DNA from: Actinoplanes flavus
GTDB taxonomy: Bacteria > Actinomycetota > Actinomycetes > Mycobacteriales > Micromonosporaceae
Assembly: GCF_017592555.1 (NCBI RefSeq)
Contig: NZ_JAGFNS010000001.1
Coordinates: 211,571 to 275,570 of the forward strand
Length of the DNA stretch: 64,000 nucleotides
Direction: 5' to 3'
A program made the position numbers and the translations under genes. The stretch's first letter is position 1, and every line of letters starts with the position of its first letter. This document shows positions 45,463-54,573 of the stretch, in pieces. The notes under the pieces are model-generated. The model did no database searches. It had not been told where the DNA came from and was given only the letters and a program-made list of their open reading frames with translations.

Positions 45463-45478
45463 CGATTGACAATACGAT
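45463..45478 (+). promoter_or_regulatory. Shared motif and -10 element upstream of the SufR-like gene
   Basis: CGATTGACAATA (45463-45474) runs into a TACGAT -10 hexamer (45473-45478), six bases before GTG 45485, implying a leaderless transcript. The same motif, CGATTGACATTA, recurs at 46120-46131 before the DUF3291 gene, so it may be an operator. Confidence 0.5.
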
Positions 45479-45484
45479 TGCCGG

Positions 45485-46126
45485 GTGACGACCTCGGAGA
45501 ACTGGGACGATCTCGCCGCGGTGACGGCGCTGAGCGATGGGGTACGGCGCTCGGCGTACCAGGCGGTGGCCGACGGCGGGCCGGAGCCGGTCGGCCGTGA
45601 CGAGGTGGCCGACACGCTCGGCGTGGGCCGCACCCTGGCCGCCTTCCATCTCGACAAGCTGGTCGACGCCGGGCTGCTCGAGGTCTCCTACGCCCGCCGG
45701 ACCGGCCGCAGCGGGCCGGGCGCCGGGCGGCCCGCCAAGCTGTACCGGGTGGTGCCCTGGGAGCACTCGGTCAGCGTGCCGCCGCGGGCCTATCGCGACG
45801 CCGCGGAGCTGCTCGCCGAGGCGGTGGACCGCAGCGGCGCCGATCAGGTCCTCTACGAGGTGGCCCGGGAGCAGGGCCGGCGGGAGCCGGCGAGCGACCC
45901 GGCCGCGGCGCTGGCCGAGCGGGGCTACTCCCCGGTCGCCGGCGAGGACCGGATCGAGCTGCGGAACTGCCCCTTCCACCGGCTCGCCGAGCAGTTCCCG
46001 CCGCTGATCTGCGGGATGAACCTGGCGCTCGTCGACGGCATGGTGGCGGGTTCCGGGTGGACCGCACGGATGGATCCGGCGCCCGGCCGCTGCTGCGTGA
46101 TCCTCTGTAAAAACAAATCCGATTGA
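45485..46126 (+). CDS. Winged-helix regulator with C-terminal cysteine cluster (SufR-like)
   Basis: 213 residues. The N-terminal helix-turn-helix is GPEPVGRDEVADTLGVGRTL, ArsR/DeoR-like. The C-terminal part has NCPFHRLAEQFPPLICGMN (Cys-x13-Cys) and a final GRCC pair, the spacing seen in iron-sulfur cluster-sensing SufR-type repressors. It could sense Fe-S status, oxygen or nitric oxide. It is divergent from rimO by 88 bases and is followed by a DUF3291 gene 31 bases after its stop. Specific target unknown; the shared CGATTGACA motif suggests it controls itself and its neighbour. Confidence 0.78.
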   Translation: MTTSENWDDLAAVTALSDGVRRSAYQAVADGGPEPVGRDEVADTLGVGRTLAAFHLDKLVDAGLLEVSYARRTGRSGPGAGRPAKLYRVVPWEHSVSVPPRAYRDAAELLAEAVDRSGADQVLYEVAREQGRREPASDPAAALAERGYSPVAGEDRIELRNCPFHRLAEQFPPLICGMNLALVDGMVAGSGWTARMDPAPGRCCVILCKNKSD

Positions 46127-46131
46127 CATTA
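46120..46131 (+). promoter_or_regulatory. Second copy of CGATTGACATTA motif
   Basis: It differs at one base from the motif at 45463-45474 and overlaps the stop codon of the regulator, 27 bases before the DUF3291 start. Candidate operator or -35 region. Confidence 0.45.
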
Positions 46132-46157
46132 GAGGGCGGTGCTGGTGAGGTGGATGC

Positions 46158-46646
46158 ATGACCGACTTCCACCTGGCCCAGATGAATGTCGCCCGCTTGA
46201 GAGCCCCGCTGGAAGACCCGTCCATCGCCGAGTTCGTGGCCGGCCTGGATCTGATGAACGAGCTGGCCGACCGCTCGCCAGGTTTCGTCTGGCGGCTCAA
46301 GGAGGAGGAGGAGGTCGACGAGTCCACGCTGCCGGGCCCGCGCGACCCCGCGGTGATCGCCACGATGTCGGTCTGGGAGTCGCTGGAGCATCTCCGGGCG
46401 TATGTGTACCAGTCCACCCACCTCGACTACCTGCGGCAACGCCGTGACTGGTTCGTGCCCGGCGGCTCGTCGCTGGTGCTGTGGTGGGTGGAGGCGGGTC
46501 ACATCCCGAGTCTCCGAGAGGGCCTGATGCGCCTCCACCGGGTCACCACCGAGGGCCCCGGCCCGGAGGCGTTCACCTTCCGGCAGACGTTCATTCCCCG
46601 TCCACCCGCAGAGCGGCCAGAGCTTCTTCCAGCTCGTCCGGCTTGA
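46158..46646 (+). CDS. DUF3291 domain-containing protein
   Basis: 162 residues. [39 protein letters not shown] and [17 protein letters not shown] fit DUF3291, a dimeric alpha/beta-barrel-like family related to antibiotic monooxygenases and heme-type proteins. Function is unknown. A GAGGTGG site precedes ATG 46158. The last 56 bases overlap the 3' end of the convergent ftsK gene. It lies behind a SufR-like regulator and probably belongs to its regulon. Confidence 0.8.
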   Translation: MTDFHLAQMNVARLRAPLEDPSIAEFVAGLDLMNELADRSPGFVWRLKEEEEVDESTLPGPRDPAVIATMSVWESLEHLRAYVYQSTHLDYLRQRRDWFVPGGSSLVLWWVEAGHIPSLREGLMRLHRVTTEGPGPEAFTFRQTFIPRPPAERPELLPARPA

Positions 46647-49116
46647 CCAGCACGTCGCGTGCCTTCGAGCCCTCGGAGGGGCCGACGATCCCGCGGGTCT
46701 CCATGAGGTCCATGAGCCGGCCCGCCTTGGCGAAACCGACTCGCAGCTTGCGCTGGAGCATCGAGGTCGAGCCGAACTGACTGGTCACCACCAGCTCGAT
46801 CGCCTGGATCAGCAGCTGGAGGTCGTCGCCGATCTCCTCGTCGATCTCCTTCTTCTTGCTGGGCGGCGCGTCGGTGACGCCCTCGCGGAACTCCGGCTCG
46901 CGCTGGTTCTTGCAGAACTCGACGACCGCCGCGATCTCCTTCTCGTCGACCCAGGCGCCCTGGATGCGAACCGGCTTGGAGGCGCCCATCGGCAGGAAGA
47001 GGCCGTCACCGCGGCCGAGCAGCTTCTCGGCGCCGGGCTGGTCCAGGATGACCCGGCTGTCGGCGAGCGAGGAGGTGGCGAAGGCCAGGCGGGACGGCAC
47101 GTTCGCCTTGATCAGGCCGGTGACCACGTCGACCGACGGGCGCTGGGTGGCCAGCACCAGGTGGATGCCGGCGGCCCGGGCCAGCTGGGTGATCCGGACG
47201 ACCGAGTCCTCCACGTCGCGCGGGGCGACCATCATCAGGTCGGCCAGCTCGTCGATGATCACCAGGAGGTAGGGGTAGGGCTTCATCTCCCGCTCGCTGC
47301 CCGGCGGCGGCTTGATCTCGCCGTTGCGCAGCTTGCGGTTGAAGTCGTCGATGTGGCGGACCCCGTTGGCGGCGAGGTCGTCGTAGCGCATGTCCATCTC
47401 GCGGACCACCCACTCCAGGGCGTCCGCGGCCTTCTTCGGGTTGGTGATGATCGGCGTGACGAGGTGCGGGATGCCCTCGTAGGCGGTCATCTCCACCCGC
47501 TTGGGGTCGACCAGGAGCAGGCGGACCTCGTCCGGGGTCGCGCGGGTCAGCAGCGAGACCAGCAGCGAGTTGAGGCAGGAGCTCTTACCCGCGCCGGTGG
47601 CGCCCGCGATCAGGATGTGCGGCATCTTGGCGAGGTTCGCCGTGACGAACCCGCCCTCGATGTCCTTGCCGAGCGCCACCAGCATCGGGTGGTGGTCGCC
47701 GGTGGCCGCCCGCGAGCGCAGCACGTCGCCGAGCGACACGTTCTCCGGGTCGGTGTTCGGGATCTCCACACCGACCGCGCTCTTGCCCGGGATCGGGCTG
47801 AGGATCCGCACGTCCGGTGACTTCACGGCGTAGGCGATGTTGCGGGAGAGCTGGGTGATCCGCTCCACCTTGGTGCCCGGGCCGATCTCCACCTCGTACC
47901 GGGTGACCGTCGGGCCGCGGGTGAAACCGGTGACCACGGCGTCCACGTTGAACTGGTCGAAGACACCGGTCAGCGCGGCCATGATCTCGTCGTTGGCGCG
48001 GCTGCGGGCCTTCGGCGGGGCGCCGGTGGCGAGCAGGTTCGGCGGCGGCAACCGGTAGTCGCCCTTGACCGCCGAGATCTCCAGCTGTTCGGCCCGGGTG
48101 GGCATCGGCGAGTGCTCGGGCGGCGGCTTCTTCCGGGTCTTCGGCAGCTTCGGCAGGGCCACCGTGTCGTGCAGGATGAGTTCCTCGTCGAAGTCGTCCG
48201 GCGGTTCCTGATCGAGAGGGGCGGGCTCGGTCATGGTGGCCTGCCGGCGCCGGGCCGGGCGGCGCGGCTTCGCGGGGGCCTCCTCCGGATCGTCGTCCTC
48301 GAGCTCCAGCCCCGGCGACGGCCGCGGCGTGTGCTTGCCGGACCGCCCGGAGACCAGGTCGAGCAGGAGCACCACCCGCTCCGGGATCTTGGCGATCGGC
48401 GTCGCGGTGATGACCAGCAGACCGAAGACGAAGAGCAGCAACAGCAGGGGTACGGCCACCCACGCCGTGACGGCCCGCTCCAGCAGGCCGCCGATGCCGA
48501 AGCCGAGCAGACCGCCGGCCTGGCCCACCTCCGGTTTGTCGACCTCGGGGCCGGAGATGTGCAGCAGCGCCGCGGTGGCCACGATGATCGCGGTCCAGCC
48601 GACCAGCGTGCGCCCGCGGTGCTCCGGGTCGGCCGGCTCCCGCATCAGCCGGATCGCGCCGAAGAAGAGCAGCAGCGGCAGCAGCACGGCCAGGCTGCCC
48701 AGGAAGAGCCGCACCATGTCGGCCACCCAGACCCCGACCGGCCCGGCGCTGCCCGCCCAGACCGCGACCGCGATCAGGATGGCGGCGCCGAGCATGAAGA
48801 GACCGGCGCCGTCCCGGCGGTGTTCGGGCGCGATGTTGCGGGCCGTGGCGGCCTGCCGGCCGGCGCCGCGGGCCAGCCAGCCGACACTGCCCGCGAGGCC
48901 CATCCAGAGCGCGCCGACGCCACGGGCCAGGCTGGGCCCGACGGTCGGCTGTTTCCGGACCGCGGGGCGCCGGGTGGCGGGCTTGCGCGCGGCCGTCTTG
49001 CCGGTGGTGGTCTTGCCGGTGGCTTTGCGCGCCGGCTGACGGGCACGGTTGACCGCCGCGCCCCGGGTTGTGGACGCGGCGCGGCTCCGGCCCGCCGGAG
49101 GAGTTCGGCCCGCCAT
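46591..49116 (-). CDS. ftsK: DNA translocase FtsK/SpoIIIE
   Basis: 841 residues from ATG 49116 (a GTG at 49125 would add three). The N-terminus is basic and Ala/Thr/Lys-rich, followed by four membrane helices ([61 protein letters not shown]). After an acidic/proline linker comes the motor: Walker [11 protein letters not shown] and Walker [14 protein letters not shown]. The C-terminal gamma domain ([20 protein letters not shown]) binds polar KOPS sequences. It moves chromosomes during division or sporulation. Confidence 0.96.
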   Translation of the reverse strand: MAGRTPPAGRSRAASTTRGAAVNRARQPARKATGKTTTGKTAARKPATRRPAVRKQPTVGPSLARGVGALWMGLAGSVGWLARGAGRQAATARNIAPEHRRDGAGLFMLGAAILIAVAVWAGSAGPVGVWVADMVRLFLGSLAVLLPLLLFFGAIRLMREPADPEHRGRTLVGWTAIIVATAALLHISGPEVDKPEVGQAGGLLGFGIGGLLERAVTAWVAVPLLLLLFVFGLLVITATPIAKIPERVVLLLDLVSGRSGKHTPRPSPGLELEDDDPEEAPAKPRRPARRRQATMTEPAPLDQEPPDDFDEELILHDTVALPKLPKTRKKPPPEHSPMPTRAEQLEISAVKGDYRLPPPNLLATGAPPKARSRANDEIMAALTGVFDQFNVDAVVTGFTRGPTVTRYEVEIGPGTKVERITQLSRNIAYAVKSPDVRILSPIPGKSAVGVEIPNTDPENVSLGDVLRSRAATGDHHPMLVALGKDIEGGFVTANLAKMPHILIAGATGAGKSSCLNSLLVSLLTRATPDEVRLLLVDPKRVEMTAYEGIPHLVTPIITNPKKAADALEWVVREMDMRYDDLAANGVRHIDDFNRKLRNGEIKPPPGSEREMKPYPYLLVIIDELADLMMVAPRDVEDSVVRITQLARAAGIHLVLATQRPSVDVVTGLIKANVPSRLAFATSSLADSRVILDQPGAEKLLGRGDGLFLPMGASKPVRIQGAWVDEKEIAAVVEFCKNQREPEFREGVTDAPPSKKKEIDEEIGDDLQLLIQAIELVVTSQFGSTSMLQRKLRVGFAKAGRLMDLMETRGIVGPSEGSKARDVLVKPDELEEALAALRVDGE

Positions 49117-49202
49117 GGATGTCACCGTAGCGGTGACCCGGCGATCCTTCGAGAAGGCGCACCGCGACTGCTTTTCACTTTCCCGGCATTTACCATCGCA
49201 AG

Positions 49203-49622
49203 GTGCAACCTCTCAGCAACGACATGATCAAGGCCGCGCTGGAGAAACGAGGCTTCTCCTACTTCGTCGATGCCGACGGCGACATCGCCGGCAACTTCCA
49301 GAACAACCTCATCTACTTCTTCCGCCTCGGTGAGCGGAAGGAGATCCTCCAGGTGCGGGCCATGATGCAGCACGTCTTCTCGGTCGAGGAGGTCCAGAAC
49401 CTGTACGAGTTCTGCAACACCTGGAACCGCGACCAGCTCTGGCCGAAGGCGTACGTGCAGGTCACCGACGACGGCCAGGCCATCGTGGTGGGCGAGGTGA
49501 CGACCGACTGGGAGCACGGCGCCACCGTCGAGCAACTCGACCAGGTGCTGCTCTGCGGTATCGCGACCGGATGCCGTCTCGGCGAGGCGCTGGGCGAACT
49601 GAAATCGGGGTCCTCGCGCTGA
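49203..49622 (+). CDS. YbjN domain-containing protein
   Basis: 139 residues. [40 protein letters not shown] and [15 protein letters not shown] match YbjN, a type III secretion chaperone-like fold of unclear role. The GTG start at 49203 has only AAGG nearby; a TACCAT hexamer six bases upstream suggests a leaderless mRNA. Divergent from ftsK. It ends inside a terminator loop. Confidence 0.85.
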   Translation: MQPLSNDMIKAALEKRGFSYFVDADGDIAGNFQNNLIYFFRLGERKEILQVRAMMQHVFSVEEVQNLYEFCNTWNRDQLWPKAYVQVTDDGQAIVVGEVTTDWEHGATVEQLDQVLLCGIATGCRLGEALGELKSGSSR

Positions 49623-49638
49623 GCACGAGGACCCCGAT
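49604..49638. terminator. Terminator hairpin after the YbjN gene
   Basis: Thirteen-base perfect arms (ATCGGGGTCCTCG 49604-49616 and its complement 49626-49638) with a nine-base loop that includes most of the stop codon region of the gene. It also serves the convergent protease gene. Confidence 0.75.
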
Positions 49639-49734
49639 CCGATGCCGGGTCACGGATTCCCGGCCGGGCTGAGGTGACCGGACCCGGCGGTGGCGCCGGG
49701 CGGCTTCCACGCCCGGCCCACCGAGTCGTCTGAA

Positions 49735-51288
49735 CTACTGGACGTTGAACCCGAGGCTGTACGCGCCGGTGCCGCCGGCCGCCACGACCACGTACCGGTA
49801 GGTGCCGGAGCGGCCGGTGAAGCTCAGGGTCTTGTCGCCGTCACCGGTGGCCTGGGCCACCGTCCGGAAGCTGCCGCGGTTGTTGAGCCGCTGCAGGACC
49901 AGGTCGAAGTCGGCGCCGTCCGGAGCGTCCAGGCAGGCGGTGTGGGTGCCGGCCCGGGCCCGGTAGGCGCCGCCGTTGGGCTGCGCCTGGGCCTGACCGG
50001 CCCGGTTGATCGTGCCGGTCCGCTGCACCGGGAGGGCGTCGCACGCGGACGCGTCCCCACCCTCCTCGGCGGGCGGGGCGGTGGTCGGCGCGCTGGTGGC
50101 CCCGCCACCGGCGCCCTCGCTGGTGACGAGGGTCAGGTTCTGCGCCGCCAGGATCTCGTTGACCGGCTGGAAGAAGGTCTCGCCGCCGGCGGTGCAGTCG
50201 CCGGAACCACCCGAGGTGACACCCTGGGCCTGGTCGCCGGAGAGCCACGGGCCGCCGGAGTCGCCGCCCTCGGCGCAGACATCGGTCCGGGTCAGGCCGG
50301 TGACGGCGCCCTCCGGGTAGCGGACGGTCTGGTTCTTGGCCAGGATCGTGCCGCAGAACGTGCCGGTGGTGGAACCGGAGCGGCAGACCGCCGCGCCGAC
50401 CGGGGCCTCGGTGTTGCCGGCCACCGGCAGCTCGTTGCCCTGGAAGTCGTTGACCACCGGGCGCGGCGTCCAGTCGTCGTTCACCGCGACGAAGCCCATG
50501 TCGGCGTCACCCGGGAAGACCGAGAACTCCACGGTGCCCTGGGCCTGGTTGTTGAAGCCGGTGGTGGCGGTGCCCTCCGCGCCGCAGTGGCCGGCCGTGA
50601 CGAAGCCGGTCGTCACCGAGAAGCCGATCGAGCAGCGCGCCTGCCCGCCGTCGACGCTGATGAAGTACGGGTCGGCGCCGCGCACGTCGAACAGCGGCTT
50701 CGGCTGGGCCTTGCTGATCTTCACGGTCACCGCGTCGGACGAGACGCCGGCCGACCGCGCGGCCGCGAGCGCCGCCTGCTTCCCACCCGGCCGCGCGACC
50801 ACGACCACCTTGTTGGTGGTCACGTCGACGTACCAGCCGGTCAGGCCGTCGGTGTCGGAAGCGGCCGCGTCCAGTTTGGTCTTCGCCGCGTCCAGCTCGG
50901 CCTCGCTCCGCTTGACCAGCACCGGTACGGCGCCGGCGGCCTTCACCACGGACACCGCCCCGGAGTCGGTCACCGCGACCTTGAGCGTGGTGCCGTCGGA
51001 CGCGAGCCAGGCGCCGCCGAAGTCCTCGCCGGTCTGGGCGGCCAGCGTCGCGGAGACGCCTCCGGCCCATTCCGAACGGGCCAACCGCGTGGCCGCCTGC
51101 TCGCCGTCGAGGCCGAGGTCGCGTTTCATCGCCGCGAGCAACTCCGGGGAGAGGCTCCCCGGAGTGCCGGTCGCGGCCGTCGACCGGCCGTCCTCGTCGG
51201 TGCCGGCCAGCGACGGCAGAGTGAACGCGACTGCCGCCGCGCCCGCCACCGCCACCACCGCTGCCACGGCGATCGGTCTGCGCTGCAT
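49735..51288 (-). CDS. Secreted trypsin-like serine protease (streptogrisin/alpha-lytic type, S1E)
   Basis: 517 residues, exported. A signal peptide (MQRRPIAVAAVVAVAGAAAVAF) is followed by an alpha-lytic-type propeptide (about 40-200) that would chaperone folding. The protease has its triad in VTAGHCGAE, GDADMGFVAVND and EGGDSGGPWLSG. After an Ala/Thr-rich linker a C-terminal beta-sandwich of about 100 residues follows (DFDLVLQRLNNRGSFRTVAQ ... GTYRYVVVAAGGTGAYSLGF), resembling PPC domains. ATG 51288 has GGAGGGAG eight bases upstream. Likely extracellular protein degradation. Confidence 0.92.
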   Translation of the reverse strand: MQRRPIAVAAVVAVAGAAAVAFTLPSLAGTDEDGRSTAATGTPGSLSPELLAAMKRDLGLDGEQAATRLARSEWAGGVSATLAAQTGEDFGGAWLASDGTTLKVAVTDSGAVSVVKAAGAVPVLVKRSEAELDAAKTKLDAAASDTDGLTGWYVDVTTNKVVVVARPGGKQAALAAARSAGVSSDAVTVKISKAQPKPLFDVRGADPYFISVDGGQARCSIGFSVTTGFVTAGHCGAEGTATTGFNNQAQGTVEFSVFPGDADMGFVAVNDDWTPRPVVNDFQGNELPVAGNTEAPVGAAVCRSGSTTGTFCGTILAKNQTVRYPEGAVTGLTRTDVCAEGGDSGGPWLSGDQAQGVTSGGSGDCTAGGETFFQPVNEILAAQNLTLVTSEGAGGGATSAPTTAPPAEEGGDASACDALPVQRTGTINRAGQAQAQPNGGAYRARAGTHTACLDAPDGADFDLVLQRLNNRGSFRTVAQATGDGDKTLSFTGRSGTYRYVVVAAGGTGAYSLGFNVQ

Positions 51289-51403
51289 CTGGAAGACTCC
51301 CTCCGCCACGGGTGCCGTGGGGGCGGCACCGGTGCCTGGGAGTACGCAGCCCGTACAAAAATGGTTGAAAAGTCAGCGTGATCCTTATGGATTCACAGAC
51401 TTC

Positions 51404-53092
51404 TCACACTTCGACGACCGTCGGCACGATCATCGGCCGTCGCCGATAGGCGTCGTTCACCCATCGGCCCACGGTCCGCCGGACCACCTGTTGCAGCTGG
51501 TGGGTGTCGGTGATCCCGTCCTCGGCGGAGCGGTGCAGCGCCGCGGTGAGCAGCGGGACGACCGGGTTGAACGCCTCCGGGTCCTCGGAGAAGCCCTTCG
51601 CCGAGATGACCGGCTCCCCGACCACCTTGCCGGTGACCGAGTCGATCACCACGGTGGCCGCGATGAACCCGCCGTCGCCCAGGATGCGGCGCTCGGTGAG
51701 CAGCGATTCGCTGACGTCGCCGACCGCGAGGCCGTCGACGTACACATACCGGCTGCGGACCCGGCCGACCACCCGGGCGTGGCCCTCGACCAGGTCGACC
51801 ACGTCGCCGTCCTCGCAGAGCACGACCCGGTCCGGGGCGACCCCGGTCTCGATGCCGAGCTGCGCGTGGGCGCGCAGGTGACGCCACTCGCCGTGCACCG
51901 GCATGAGGTTGCTGGGCCGGGTGACGTTGAGCAGATAGCGCAGCTCACCGGCCGGGGCGTGGCCGGAGACGTGCACCTTCGCGGTCTCCTTGTGGATCAC
52001 CGTGGCGCCGGCCCGGGAGAGCTGGTTGATCACCCGGTAGACCGAGGTCTCGTTGCCCGGGACCAGCGAGCTGGCCAGCACCACCGTGTCGCCGGAGGCG
52101 ATGGTGATGTGCCGGTGGTCGCCGGTCGACATCCGGCCGAGGGCGCTCATCGGCTCGCCCTGGGATCCGGTCGACATGAAGACGATCTCGTCGGGCGGCA
52201 GGTGGGTGGCCTCGTCCAGGCCGACCAGCAGGCCGTCCGGGATGCGCAGCAGGCCCAGGTCGCGGGCGATGCCCATGTTCCGGACCATGGACCGGCCGAT
52301 CAGGGCGACCTTGCGGTCGTACTCCCAGGCGGCGTCCATCACCTGCTGCACCCGGTGCACGTGGGAGGCGAAGCTGGCCACGATGATCCGGCCGCGGGCC
52401 TTGCCGAAGATCGAGCTGAGCACCGGGCCGATGTCGCGCTCCGGGGTGACGAAGCCGGGCACCTCGGCGTTGGTCGAGTCGGAGAGCAGCAGGTCGACGC
52501 CCTCGGCGCCGAGCCGGGCGAACCCGGCCAGGTCGGTGATCCGCCCGTCCAGCGGCACCTGGTCCATCTTGAAGTCACCGGTGTGCAGCACCAGCCCGGC
52601 CGGGGTGCGCACGGCGACCGCCAGCGCGTCCGGAATGGAGTGGTTCACCGCGAAGAACTCGCACTCGAACGGCCCGAGCCGCTCCCGCTGCCCCTCGCGG
52701 ACGGTCAGCGTGTACGGGTCCAGCCGGCGCTCGGCCAGTTTCGCCTCGACCAGGGCCAGGGTGAACTCCGAGCCGACCAGCGGGATGTCCGGCTTGTGGG
52801 CCAGCAGGTACGGCACCGCGCCGATGTGGTCCTCGTGCCCGTGGGTGAGCACGATCGCCTGAATGTCGTCCAGACGGTCCAGGATGGGCGCGAAGTCGGG
52901 CAGGATCAGGTCGACACCCGGCTGCTCCACATCCGGGAAGAGCACCCCGCAGTCGACGACCAGGATCTTCCCGTCGAACTCGAACACCGTCATGTTGCGG
53001 CCGATGGCGCCGAGCCCGCCGAGCGGGATGACGCGCAGGGCGCCCTCCGGCAACGGCGGCGGCGGACCCAGCTCGACGTGAGCGTTAGTCAT
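51404..53092 (-). CDS. rnj: Ribonuclease J
   Basis: 562 residues, metallo-beta-lactamase/beta-CASP ribonuclease with 5'-3' exo- and endonuclease activity. LTHGHEDHIGAVPYL is the metal motif, and GDFKMDQVPLDG and VHVSGHAPAGELRYLL are further beta-CASP elements. It lies 13 bases after dapA on the same strand; dapA-rnj is a conserved actinobacterial pair (Rv2753c-Rv2752c). Confidence 0.96.
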   Translation of the reverse strand: MTNAHVELGPPPPLPEGALRVIPLGGLGAIGRNMTVFEFDGKILVVDCGVLFPDVEQPGVDLILPDFAPILDRLDDIQAIVLTHGHEDHIGAVPYLLAHKPDIPLVGSEFTLALVEAKLAERRLDPYTLTVREGQRERLGPFECEFFAVNHSIPDALAVAVRTPAGLVLHTGDFKMDQVPLDGRITDLAGFARLGAEGVDLLLSDSTNAEVPGFVTPERDIGPVLSSIFGKARGRIIVASFASHVHRVQQVMDAAWEYDRKVALIGRSMVRNMGIARDLGLLRIPDGLLVGLDEATHLPPDEIVFMSTGSQGEPMSALGRMSTGDHRHITIASGDTVVLASSLVPGNETSVYRVINQLSRAGATVIHKETAKVHVSGHAPAGELRYLLNVTRPSNLMPVHGEWRHLRAHAQLGIETGVAPDRVVLCEDGDVVDLVEGHARVVGRVRSRYVYVDGLAVGDVSESLLTERRILGDGGFIAATVVIDSVTGKVVGEPVISAKGFSEDPEAFNPVVPLLTAALHRSAEDGITDTHQLQQVVRRTVGRWVNDAYRRRPMIVPTVVEV

Positions 53093-53105
53093 TCGCCTCT
53101 TCCTG

Positions 53106-53999
53106 TCAGAGCACGATGCCGGCCGCGGCGGCGTCCTGGCGCAGTTGGTTCAATTCCTCTTCGGTCGCGTCGACCAGCGGCGAACGGACCACCCCGGCGG
53201 GCCGGCCCAGAGCGTTCAGCCCGGCCTTGACCAGCATGACCCCCTGCGTACGGAAAATGCCCGTGAACAGGGGCAGAGCCGTGCGGTGCAGGGCCAGCGC
53301 GGCGGCCGTGTCGCTCCGCTCCCAGGCCTCGATCATGTCCTTGGCCAGCCGGCCGGTGAAGTGGGTCGAGGTGCCGACCAGGCCGACCCCGCCGATCGAC
53401 AGAAGTGGCAGGGTGGCGGCGTCGTCGCCGGAGTAGTAGGCCAGGTCGGTCCGTGCCAGCACGTGCGAGCTGGCGACCAGATCGCCCTTGGCGTCCTTGA
53501 CCGCGACGATCCGCTCGTGCCCGGCGAGCCGGCACATGGTCTCGGTGGTGATCGCGGTGCCGGCGCGGTGCGGGATGTCGTAGACCATGATCGGCAGGCC
53601 GGTGGCGTCGGCGACCGCACGGAAGTGGCGCTCGACGCCCGCCTGCGGCGGCTTGCTGTAGTACGGGGTGACGACCAGCAGGCCGTGCGCCCCCGCCTTC
53701 TCCGCGGCCTGGGCCAGCTCGATGGTGTGGGCGGTGTTGTTGGTGCCGACGCCCGCCAGCACCCGTGCCCGGTCCCCGACGGCCTCGATCACGGCACGGA
53801 GCAGCGCGTCCTTCTCCGCGTCGGTGGTGGTGGGGGACTCGCCGGTGGTGCCGCTGATGACGAGCGCGTCGTTGCGCTGCTCGTCGACGAGGTACGCGGC
53901 GAGGCGCGCCGCACCCTCGATGTCCAGGGAACCGTCCGGGGTGAACGGGGTCACCATGGCGGTCAGCAGCCGTCCGAAGGGCCGCGGGTCGTGCGTCAT
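53106..53999 (-). CDS. dapA: 4-hydroxy-tetrahydrodipicolinate synthase
   Basis: 297 residues from ATG 53999. Condenses pyruvate with aspartate semialdehyde in lysine and meso-diaminopimelate synthesis. TIM-barrel signatures: LLTAMVTPFTPDG, GTTGESPTTTDAEK, YDIPHRAG and the Schiff-base lysine in IVAVKDAKGDL. Upstream frame adds unconserved residues. First gene of the dapA-rnj unit. Confidence 0.96.
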   Translation of the reverse strand: MTHDPRPFGRLLTAMVTPFTPDGSLDIEGAARLAAYLVDEQRNDALVISGTTGESPTTTDAEKDALLRAVIEAVGDRARVLAGVGTNNTAHTIELAQAAEKAGAHGLLVVTPYYSKPPQAGVERHFRAVADATGLPIMVYDIPHRAGTAITTETMCRLAGHERIVAVKDAKGDLVASSHVLARTDLAYYSGDDAATLPLLSIGGVGLVGTSTHFTGRLAKDMIEAWERSDTAAALALHRTALPLFTGIFRTQGVMLVKAGLNALGRPAGVVRSPLVDATEEELNQLRQDAAAAGIVL

Positions 54000-54025
54000 A
54001 CCTGACAACCTATCGGACGCCCCGG

Positions 54026-54568
54026 TCACACGTAGAAAGCGGTGAACGGCGCCCAGGGGAGGTTACGCAGGATGCTCCACACGCCCCAGACCACCATGAA
54101 TGTGATCATGGCGCCTGGACTGATCGACAACTCCGGCAGCCGCAGGCGGAACAGCCGGCGGCCGGCCCAGGCCACGTACAGATAGATCAGGAACGGCACC
54201 GCGAAGACGAACACCAGGTGGTGCCGGGCCGCGGCGGGCAGGTCGCCGTGCAGCAGGAACCACGCCGCCCGGGTGCCGCCGCACCCCGGGCAGACGAAGC
54301 CGGTCAGGTATTTGAGCAGGCAGGACGGCGGGTCACCGGCCTGTGCCGTGGTCGGGTCGGTGAGCAGGGTGTAGCCGACCGCGCCACCGGTGCAGGCGAG
54401 GATCGCGAGCGGGGCCAGCCAGATCGGCGAGCGGGCCGAGACCCGGTTGACCAGGCGGGTCAGCCGGTCCTCCCGCACCGGCCGGTACGCCAGCCACTCG
54501 GGCGGCACCGGAGGGCCCTGGACCGGCTGATCGGCCAGCCACGGAGGCGACTGGGCGGCGGCACTCAT
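54026..54568 (-). CDS. DUF2752 membrane protein
   Basis: 180 residues with three to four membrane helices. The family motif is FVCPGCGGTRAAWFLLHGD (CPxCGxTR). Function unknown. ATG 54568 is preferred; GTG 54577 is possible. The start almost touches the YcaQ-type stop at 54574, so the pair is likely co-transcribed, and dapA follows 26 bases later. Confidence 0.82.
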   Translation of the reverse strand: MSAAAQSPPWLADQPVQGPPVPPEWLAYRPVREDRLTRLVNRVSARSPIWLAPLAILACTGGAVGYTLLTDPTTAQAGDPPSCLLKYLTGFVCPGCGGTRAAWFLLHGDLPAAARHHLVFVFAVPFLIYLYVAWAGRRLFRLRLPELSISPGAMITFMVVWGVWSILRNLPWAPFTAFYV

Positions 54569-54573
54569 GGCCG

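Noticed and set aside
51311-51330. Riboswitch-like hairpin before the secreted protease
   Set aside because: Only a simple GGTGCCG/CGGCACC stem is visible, with no conserved aptamer core.
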